DNA of 21,334 bases from CAYOHP01 sp964403795 [NCBI: uncultured bacterium]. Lineage in GTDB: Bacteria; Muiribacteriota; UBA6191; CAZXTJ01. Positions within the stretch are counted from its first letter, which is position 1; every line of letters starts with the position of its first letter. Position numbers and translations under genes: made by a program. Of the stretch, positions 15,540 to 21,334 are shown one piece after another. The stretch lies in assembly GCA_964403795.1 (NCBI GenBank), contig CAYOHP010000107.1, positions 1 through 21,334 on the forward strand, written 5' to 3'. The notes beneath the pieces are model-generated. The model ran no database searches. It saw only the letters and a program-made list of their open reading frames with translations, and was not told the DNA's origin.

Positions 15540-15546
15540 CCTCCTC
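15540..15546 (-). promoter_or_regulatory. Ribosome binding site selecting the GTG start at 15535
   Basis: The minus strand reads GAGGAGG, ending 4 nt before GTG 15535. It is one of the strongest Shine-Dalgarno matches in the window. It favours this GTG over the ATG codons 12 and 22 codons upstream in the same frame. Confidence 0.6.
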
Positions 15547-15679
15547 GATCGGGAGCGTACCCGAGCCGCATCCCTCCCGCCACGCCGGAACCCGGTCGCA
15601 CAGGACGGGCGCCGGGAACGGCCTCGCTGGTGCGGGTGTCGAGGAGGCGGAGGGCCTTGGGGCGCCGGTCGCCGGGCTC

Positions 15680-16036
15680 CTACTCCTGGTCGTCGTCCTC
15701 GTCGTCCTCGTCGCCCGCTTCGTCGTGGGAGCAGCCCGGCCCATGGACGTGGCCGCCCGCGGCCCCGGCGCTCTTGGCGGTCTCCAGGAAGGTGAGCCGC
15801 AAGCTGGTCAACTGGGCGCCGATCCAGCGGGCCTCGCGGTCCGAGAGGTTGCCCTTGGTGCGCTCCTCGAGGACCCCGAGCATGTCGATCATCGCTTGGG
15901 CGAGCGGCAACTGGAGCTGCGGCTCGGAGCCGTCGGGCGGGGCGATCTTGCCCATGGCGAACATGCAGTTCTCGCCCAGCATGCTGACCAGGCCCATGAA
16001 GACCTGCTGCTTCTTCTCGTCCTCGCTCAGGGCCAT
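15680..16036 (-). CDS. DUF1844 family protein with acidic, His-containing tail
   Basis: A 118-residue soluble protein. The core (about residues 10-88), with FMGLVSMLGENCMFAMGK, an LPLAQAMIDMLGVLEERT helix and a final helix TSLRLTFLETAK, matches the DUF1844 family. That family is short and helical and is found in Deltaproteobacteria, Acidobacteria and Planctomycetes; its function is unknown. The last 25 residues hold a HVHGPGCSH cluster followed by a run of Asp/Glu, which could bind a metal ion. The start is ATG 16036 with GGAGGAG at 6 nt; an ATG 13 codons upstream lacks such a site. It is 55 nt downstream of the sigma-factor gene and may be co-expressed with it. Confidence 0.88.
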   Translation of the reverse strand: MALSEDEKKQQVFMGLVSMLGENCMFAMGKIAPPDGSEPQLQLPLAQAMIDMLGVLEERTKGNLSDREARWIGAQLTSLRLTFLETAKSAGAAGGHVHGPGCSHDEAGDEDDEDDDQE

Positions 16037-16042
16037 GGGAAG

Positions 16043-16049
16043 CTCCTCC
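16043..16049 (-). promoter_or_regulatory. Ribosome binding site for the DUF1844 start
   Basis: The minus strand reads GGAGGAG, 6 nt before ATG 16036, which is ideal spacing. It rules out the longer in-frame start 13 codons upstream. Confidence 0.65.
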
Positions 16050-16091
16050 CGGTCGCCGGCTCCGGCCTCAGGCAAGAGCCGCGTCCGACGC

Positions 16092-17876
16092 TTATTCCAG
16101 GTAGTAGTCCTCGAGGCGCTTGGCTCGGCTGGGGTGACGGAGCCGTCGCAGCGCCTTGGCCTCGATCTGGCGGATCCGCTCCCGGGTCACGCCGAACTTG
16201 TGCCCGACCTGCTCGAGGGTCATGGGCCAGCCGTTCTCGAGACCGAAGCGATAGCGGACCACTTCGCTCTCCCGTTCCGAGAGGGTGTGGAGGATCTCGG
16301 CGATCTGCTCCTTCAAGAGGTTCCGGCTGGTCATCTCCTGGGGCGCCACGGCATTCGGGTCCTTCACGAAGTCCCCGAGCGCCGAGTCCGAGGAGTCCCC
16401 GCCCAGAGGGGTCTCCAGCGAGATCGGATGGCTGGCCGAGCGGAAGGCTTCCTTCACCTTCTCGAGCGGCATCCCGAGTTCCTTGGAGATCTCCTCGTAG
16501 GTGGGATCGCGGCCGAATTGCTGGGTCAGCATGCGGGCCGTCTTCTTCACCTTGGCGATGGTCTCGTTCATGTGGACCGGGACCCGGATGGTGCGGGCCT
16601 GGTCGGCGATGGCCCGGGTGATGGCCTGCCGGATCCACCACACGGCATAGGTCGAGAACTTGAAGCCCTTGTTGTACCGGAACTTCTCCACGGCCCGGAT
16701 CAGGCCCTGGTTGCCCTCCTGGAGCAGATCCAGGAACGAGAGCCCGCGCCGGGTGTACTTCTTGGCGACCGACACCACCAGCCTCAGGTTGGCCTCGATC
16801 AGCTTGGCCTGGGCCACCCCGTCGCCCTTCTCGATCCGCTTGGCGAGCTCGACCTCGTCCTCGGCGGTGAGCAGCGGGATGGAGCCGATCTCCTGGAGAT
16901 AGGCCTTGAGCGAATCGTCGGAGGAGACCTCCTCCTCGAAGCTCCCGGCCCGTCTCGGGGTCTCGGCCCCGTCGGCCTTCCCCTTCTTCCGGCTGCCGGC
17001 GCTCTCGGCGTCCTCGATCTTCTCCTCGTCGCGCTCCTGGACCGCCACCCCGGAGGCCTCGAGGAAATTGATCACGGCCCGGACCTGCTTGGGAGTGAGC
17101 CCGGGCGGGAGTTCGGCGCCGATCTCGTCGAGCAGCAGCGCCACGCTGCCTTCGTCCTCGCCCTCGGCCCGCTCGATCAAGCGGGTGATGGCATCCTCGA
17201 TCATGGGGACGTCGCGGATCTCCTCGGGCAGGAGCACGCCGCGCAGGGCCTCATGCTCGACCAGCGGCTGGGCGGTGATCGCCTGTCCGCTCGCCCGGGA
17301 CGAGGAACGCGGCCTCGGGGCCTTGGGCTTCTTGCGCTCGCTGATGCGGATCCGCTTGCGGCGTTTGCCGTCGTCCCCCACCACCGCCTCGACACCGCCC
17401 GGGGGCGGCACCGGGGTCGGGGCGCGGACCTCGACCGGAGTCCCTCCCCGGCTCGCCACCGGCGCCGAAGGCGCCTTGGCAGACCCTTTCGGATCCCGTC
17501 CGGGTCCTGCCTTGGCGGCCACCGGCTGGCGCTTGGGGGCGTCGGCCTTCCCGGCCTTGGCAGCCCGCGAGATCAGGGCCCGGGAGGCGGGCTGGGTGCG
17601 GCTGGAGGCCACCGCGGCCCGCCGGGCCGCATCCGGCTCGGCAGCCCGGGCGGCCTTGGCGACCACTCGGCGAGCCCGGGCCGGGACCTTGGGGCGCGCC
17701 TTCTTGGCCGCGGCCGGACGCCGGGACCGGGCCGCGGCCTTGGAAGGCCGTCCCGCGGGGGTTGCTCCCTTGGTGGAGCGGGTTCGGACCCGGGTGGCCT
17801 GGGTCCTCTGCTTCTTCCCCCCCGCCGGGGCCTTCTTGGCCTTGGCCGGCTTCGCCTTGGGCTTCGAACGAGCCAT
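16092..17876 (-). CDS. rpoD: Primary sigma factor (RpoD, sigma-70) with basic N-terminal extension
   Basis: A 594-residue vegetative sigma factor that directs RNA polymerase to -10/-35 promoters. Region 1.1-like sequence is at about 205-285, region 1.2 at 319-352, and region 2 at 355-430, including [22 protein letters not shown] and the [12 protein letters not shown] melting helix. Region 3 follows at about 435-515, and the region 4.2 helix-turn-helix at about 552-580 ends in [16 protein letters not shown]. The order and motifs are those of the housekeeping, not the ECF, class. The first 200 residues are unusual: an Ala/Lys/Arg/Pro-rich stretch resembling histone H1 tails. I chose ATG 17876 (AGGAAG 10 nt upstream); 67 further open codons upstream are Pro/Gly-rich and not protein-like. 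It lies 124 bp downstream of the AsmA-like gene, a gap long enough for its own promoter, though I see no clear one. Confidence 0.97.
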   Translation of the reverse strand: MARSKPKAKPAKAKKAPAGGKKQRTQATRVRTRSTKGATPAGRPSKAAARSRRPAAAKKARPKVPARARRVVAKAARAAEPDAARRAAVASSRTQPASRALISRAAKAGKADAPKRQPVAAKAGPGRDPKGSAKAPSAPVASRGGTPVEVRAPTPVPPPGGVEAVVGDDGKRRKRIRISERKKPKAPRPRSSSRASGQAITAQPLVEHEALRGVLLPEEIRDVPMIEDAITRLIERAEGEDEGSVALLLDEIGAELPPGLTPKQVRAVINFLEASGVAVQERDEEKIEDAESAGSRKKGKADGAETPRRAGSFEEEVSSDDSLKAYLQEIGSIPLLTAEDEVELAKRIEKGDGVAQAKLIEANLRLVVSVAKKYTRRGLSFLDLLQEGNQGLIRAVEKFRYNKGFKFSTYAVWWIRQAITRAIADQARTIRVPVHMNETIAKVKKTARMLTQQFGRDPTYEEISKELGMPLEKVKEAFRSASHPISLETPLGGDSSDSALGDFVKDPNAVAPQEMTSRNLLKEQIAEILHTLSERESEVVRYRFGLENGWPMTLEQVGHKFGVTRERIRQIEAKALRRLRHPSRAKRLEDYYLE

Positions 17877-18000
17877 GGTCCTCGCACTTCCTCGGACGCC
17901 TGACCCCGGGGACGGAACACGGTCGGGGGGTCGGCCGTACCTCACCGCCTCCGCTGGGGGGGACGGCACGGGTCCACTGTAAACGGGAGGGGGGGGAGGG

Positions 18001-19497
18001 TCAAGCCGACCCGAGGACCACCGCGACCAGACCGCCGGCCCCGGTGCCGATCCACAGCCTGAGCCGGTTCCCACCATCGAGCTGCCCCCGGAAGGCGGTC
18101 CCTCCCGGGCCTGCCAGGCTGAAGCTGTACCCGCCCTCGGCGTCCAGGTACAGGAGGCCCGAGAGGTTCTCGAGGTTCACGCTGCGGTCGGGAAGGCGGC
18201 CGCTCACCTTGGCCCGCTCCACCTTCCAGGTGGGGGGATCCACCCCGTCGGGGAGCACCGAGGCCGACACCACCAAGTCCGTCCCCTCCCCCGAGAGCAC
18301 CGCCTCCCGGACCGTCAGTTCCCCGAGGCTGCCCTTGACGGCGGCCGAGGCGAGCCAGGCACCGGGTCCTCCCCCGAGCTCGAGGGCGAGTTCCTGGCGC
18401 CCCTGGGCGCCGAAATCGAGCAGCAGGCCGAGTCCCGTCGGCCCCAGCCGGGTCCGGCCCCGGAGCCGCTCCACCCGAACCCGCTCGGGCCCGATGGCCA
18501 GCTCCCCCCGGGCGGCCGTGAGGACCAGGGGAAGTCCGACCAGCGGCGCCGCCAGGGAATCGAGCGCCAGCTCTCCCCGCACCTCGGTCCCGGGGTCCCC
18601 GGCAAAGGTCCAGCTCCCGGTGACCGGCCCGGCCAGGGCCTCGCCCCCGGCCTCGATCCCGGCGCCGGTGAGGCTCACCTGTCCCTCCAGGCGCCCCGGA
18701 CCGCCTACCGCGGTGCGGAAGACCACCTCGCCCCTGACCTTCCCGACCCCCCTGGCCCCGAGCTGCAGGGCGATGGCGGAGAGCGGCGGGACCACCAGCA
18801 GGTCGGCGACCTCGCATTCGGAGAGCCCCACCGCCAGCCGGGCCCGCTGGGGATCCCCCTCGAACCCGACCGCGAAGCGGAGCCGCTCCGAGACCAGCAG
18901 ACCTCCCCGGGTCACCCGGGCCCGGCCGTCGGATCCCAGCCGGAGCTCGCCGGTGAGTTCCCGGTAGCCCCCTTCGTAGCCGACCTCGGGCCAGGACACC
19001 GATCCCGCGAGCCCGACCACCGTCACCGCTACGAGCCAGCTCGGGTCCACTTCGAGCACGCCTCGGGTCGCCAGACCGGTACTCCCGAAGGCCGGTCGAT
19101 CCGGGACCGCACCCGCACCGGGAGGAGCCGGCGGGCCCGCCGGCGGATAGCCGATCCAGGAGGGCGTGCGCACGTGGACGGCTCCCCCGGCGACCTCCAC
19201 GGCCAGCCACGGCGCCTCGGCGGCCAAGCCCCCGAACCCGGCCCGCACCGGGCCCACCGAGGCAGCCAGCTCGCCCCGGGGATCCCGGACCTCCACCGAT
19301 GCCGCGGCCAGGGTGCCGAAGAAGCCGAGCGAGAGCCCGCGGATCGTGACGGGCACCCGCGCCTCGCGGCTCGCCCAGGCGGAGACCCGCCCGTCGAGGG
19401 CACCCGACCCGACCCACAGACACAACCCGCCCCAGGCGAGACCCGCGAGCCCCAGGGCCCCGGCCAGGACCTTGGCAAGGCAGCCGAGGCGTCCCAA
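18001..19497 (-). CDS. AsmA-like membrane-anchored envelope protein
   Basis: A 498-residue protein. One N-terminal membrane anchor (about residues 8-33) is followed by a roughly 460-residue domain rich in Gly, Leu, Val and alternating hydrophobic strands. The early [15 protein letters not shown] block, then repeated beta-strand segments (VEVRDP, GELRLG, GEVVFR, GELALD), is the pattern of AsmA/YhdP-like proteins. These proteins sit in the periplasm and are thought to carry phospholipid between membranes. Residues about 119-135 are a Pro/Gly loop. The start is a TTG, 5 nt after the stop of the TPR gene, with no strong ribosome site, so coupling to the upstream gene is likely. The family call rests on architecture, not a strong motif. 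Confidence 0.72.
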   Translation of the reverse strand: MGRLGCLAKVLAGALGLAGLAWGGLCLWVGSGALDGRVSAWASREARVPVTIRGLSLGFFGTLAAASVEVRDPRGELAASVGPVRAGFGGLAAEAPWLAVEVAGGAVHVRTPSWIGYPPAGPPAPPGAGAVPDRPAFGSTGLATRGVLEVDPSWLVAVTVVGLAGSVSWPEVGYEGGYRELTGELRLGSDGRARVTRGGLLVSERLRFAVGFEGDPQRARLAVGLSECEVADLLVVPPLSAIALQLGARGVGKVRGEVVFRTAVGGPGRLEGQVSLTGAGIEAGGEALAGPVTGSWTFAGDPGTEVRGELALDSLAAPLVGLPLVLTAARGELAIGPERVRVERLRGRTRLGPTGLGLLLDFGAQGRQELALELGGGPGAWLASAAVKGSLGELTVREAVLSGEGTDLVVSASVLPDGVDPPTWKVERAKVSGRLPDRSVNLENLSGLLYLDAEGGYSFSLAGPGGTAFRGQLDGGNRLRLWIGTGAGGLVAVVLGSA

Positions 19498-19502
19498 GGG
19501 AC

Positions 19503-21334
19503 TCAGCCGCCCTGCACCGGGGCCGGGGCCTCGAGAGCCGCCAGCCGGCCCGCGAGCGGGGCCGCCTCGGGCAGTTCCCGGGCCGCCGCCAGATGGGTCT
19601 TCGCTTCGTCCAAGGCACCTCGATGGTACGCCAAGAGCGCCAGGTGGTAGGAGGACAGCGTCTCGTCGCCGCCCCGGTCCCGGACCCGCTCCCAGGCCCG
19701 GGCCGCCAACCCCAGGTAGGCGCTCTCGATGGCCCGTCCCTGTTCCGAACCGGGTCGCGAGAAGCGGGCCGCGGCCCGGGCGTCCCGCCGCCGGGAGGCG
19801 AGCAGGGCCGCCAGCCGGTTCCAGCCCGGGGCCTCGCCGAAGCGCCGGAGACCCGTCTCGACCAGGCGACGGGCAGCCGCGTCGTCTCCCAGGTCGGAAT
19901 AGAGGAGCGCCAGATCGCGGGCCGCCGGCTCGTAGTCCGGGTGGGCCGCCACCACCGCCTCCAAGGCCCCGCGGGCCAGGTCGGGCCGACCCGAGAGCAC
20001 CGGGCCCAGCGCCGCCTCCAGGCTGGCGAGCCCGCCCGGGGGTCCCGGGTCCGGGGTGGGCGCCGCCGGGACCGGGCGTCGACCGCGGCCGGGAACGGGA
20101 GTCGCCGCCGCGACCGGGTCCGGGATCCGCGGGGTCCCCTGGGCGCGACCGGTCCCGGGCGCGGCTCCCGCGGAGGGCGCCTGGGCCAGGAGGTCGGGGG
20201 CGGGACGTTCCGCCTTCCCACCCGCCTCGGAGAAGTTCTCGAGCTCGAGGTCGTCGAGCCCGTCGTCCTCGGGCCCCGGAGTCGGGGTCGTGAGCCGGGG
20301 CGTGGGCACCGACAGGATCGGGCCCTCGGGCAGGTCGAAGGGGATGCGGGACGCCGGCCCCGGGGGCGGGAAGGCGGTGGGACCCGGCTTGGCACCCACC
20401 AGCACGTCGTAGTCGAGCGGCCCGGGGCCCTCCCGGCGGCGGGGGCCGGGGCCTACGGTCGGGCTCTTCTTGGCGGTGAGGTAGCCGTCGACCCTGTTCC
20501 AGGGTTCCCGGGTGAGGCCGGCCCGGTCGGCGTCGATGGCATCGACGGCGTTGCCCAGGATGTGGGCCCGCATCTCGGGGCTCACGTGGAGGTAAGCCTT
20601 CATGGTGTTCCGGTCCCAGTCGAAGGGATGGACCTTGGCGTGCACGATCCGCTCGTCGGCCCTCAGCACCTCGCGCCTCAGCTCGTCGCTGCGGGCGGCG
20701 ACCCGGCGGGCCCCGGCGTTCTGGAGCAGGCCCCGGGCCCGGGTCAGCTCGGCCTCGTCCCGACCGGTGGCGTAGCGCCAGAGCCGGAGCAGGGCAGCCC
20801 CGGAGAGGGCCTGGGGGACCCCTCCCGCGGCCTCGAGATCGGCTTCGGCCTCGGCGGTCCGCCCCCGGAACAGGCGCACCAGGCCGCGCCCGGCAAGGGC
20901 CTCGGGGCGGAAGGGATCGACGTCCAGCACCTGGTCCCAGCGGCGAGAGAGGGCCGCCAGGAAGGGGTCGTCGGGGAGCTCGGCCGGGCTGGCGGCGAGC
21001 CGGGTGACGGCCCGGACCACCGGTGCCGGGTCGTCCTTCCGGATCGAGGCATAGGCCAGCCCCAGGTGGCCGCGGGCGTCGTCGGGACGGATGTCGAGGA
21101 GCTGGTGGAGAGGCTCCCGGGCGGCATCCGGATCGCCTGCGGCGAGCTCGAGCACGGCCCGGGCGAGCAGCGGCTCGGCGAAGCCCGGGTGGGCCGCGGA
21201 GAGCCGCTCCAACTCGCGAAGCACCGTCTCGAGCCGGCCGGCGGCGGCTTCCCCGGCGAGCTCCCGGTAGCGGTCCCAGGCGGGCCCGATCCGGGAAGCG
21301 GTCTCGGCGGCCGAGGCGGCGAGCGGTGCCGAGG
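19503..21334 (-). CDS. TPR-repeat protein, 5' end beyond the window
   Basis: 609 residues are visible, and the frame stays open to the right edge, so the true start lies outside. GTG 21224 is an internal candidate, but the 36 codons before it still look coding (AWDRYRELAG, then RLETVL). The N-terminal third is helical TPR-like repeats, for example HPGFAEPLLARAVLELAAGD. A central region with AKVHPFDWDRNTMKAYL and EMRAHILGNAVDAI may be a small domain of its own. A Pro/Gly/acidic linker of about 115 residues follows, then more TPR-like repeats (AHPDYEPAARDLALLYSDLGD) to the C-terminus. No catalytic motif is seen. It probably acts as a scaffold for protein contacts. It is 5 nt from the AsmA-like gene and presumably co-expressed with it. 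Confidence 0.83.
   Translation of the reverse strand, partial: SAPLAASAAETASRIGPAWDRYRELAGEAAAGRLETVLRELERLSAAHPGFAEPLLARAVLELAAGDPDAAREPLHQLLDIRPDDARGHLGLAYASIRKDDPAPVVRAVTRLAASPAELPDDPFLAALSRRWDQVLDVDPFRPEALAGRGLVRLFRGRTAEAEADLEAAGGVPQALSGAALLRLWRYATGRDEAELTRARGLLQNAGARRVAARSDELRREVLRADERIVHAKVHPFDWDRNTMKAYLHVSPEMRAHILGNAVDAIDADRAGLTREPWNRVDGYLTAKKSPTVGPGPRRREGPGPLDYDVLVGAKPGPTAFPPPGPASRIPFDLPEGPILSVPTPRLTTPTPGPEDDGLDDLELENFSEAGGKAERPAPDLLAQAPSAGAAPGTGRAQGTPRIPDPVAAATPVPGRGRRPVPAAPTPDPGPPGGLASLEAALGPVLSGRPDLARGALEAVVAAHPDYEPAARDLALLYSDLGDDAAARRLVETGLRRFGEAPGWNRLAALLASRRRDARAAARFSRPGSEQGRAIESAYLGLAARAWERVRDRGGDETLSSYHLALLAYHRGALDEAKTHLAAARELPEAAPLAGRLAALEAPAPVQGG

Noticed and set aside
15526-15744. 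Small Thr/Arg/Pro-rich open frame overlapping the end of DUF1844
   Set aside because: It is low-complexity shadow in another frame with no ribosome site.
17877-18000. Promoter for the sigma-factor gene
   Set aside because: TTTACA near 17980 resembles a -35 box, but no fitting -10 box stands about 17 bp downstream.

Overview
This 21.3 kb window is very GC-rich chromosomal DNA, about 70% G+C by eye. Seventeen protein genes and one tRNA gene are packed closely. The only plus-strand gene is the kinase at 2783-5212. Gram-negative envelope features (an AsmA-like protein, a GldG-like ABC module), a DUF1844 protein, a membrane Ser/Thr kinase, two prokaryotic RING-finger membrane proteins and a vegetative sigma-70 with a long basic N-terminus suggest Planctomycetota or a Myxococcota-like lineage. 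I lean weakly to Planctomycetota because RING-type zinc fingers of this kind are, from memory, common there. This is inference, not a sequence match.

Layout, right to left in the direction of most transcription. From the right edge to 18001 are a 5'-truncated TPR protein and an AsmA-like envelope protein 5 nt behind it. From 17876 to 15248 are the primary sigma factor, a DUF1844 protein and a small membrane zinc-ribbon protein. From 15200 to 5241 is a tightly coupled block: an RNB-domain exoribonuclease, a large ABC permease, an ABC ATPase, a GldF-like permease, a GldG-like protein, a TIGR04282-type transferase, a second ABC ATPase and two ABC-2 permeases. Four junctions in this block are GTGA stop/start overlaps and two more are 8-10 nt overlaps, so most of it is probably translationally coupled. 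It appears to encode two ABC exporters, one GldAFG-like and one of the COG4586/COG4587/COG3694 type.

The left end differs. A transmembrane Ser/Thr kinase on the plus strand is divergent, by 39 bp, from a DEDDh exonuclease of the ERI-1 type. The exonuclease is followed 4 nt later by a membrane protein with an N-terminal RING finger, then a tRNA-Thr(UGU), then a hairpin-rich spacer of about 130 bp, then a second membrane protein with the RING finger at its C-terminus. No gene-free stretch exceeds 300 bp; the largest, about 195 bp, is the hairpin-rich spacer. I see no insertion sequence, CRISPR array, rRNA or phage gene. The most unusual items are the two RING membrane proteins around the tRNA, the histone-H1-like sigma-factor extension, the unassigned sensor domain of the kinase, and the coupling of an exoribonuclease gene to an ABC export operon.
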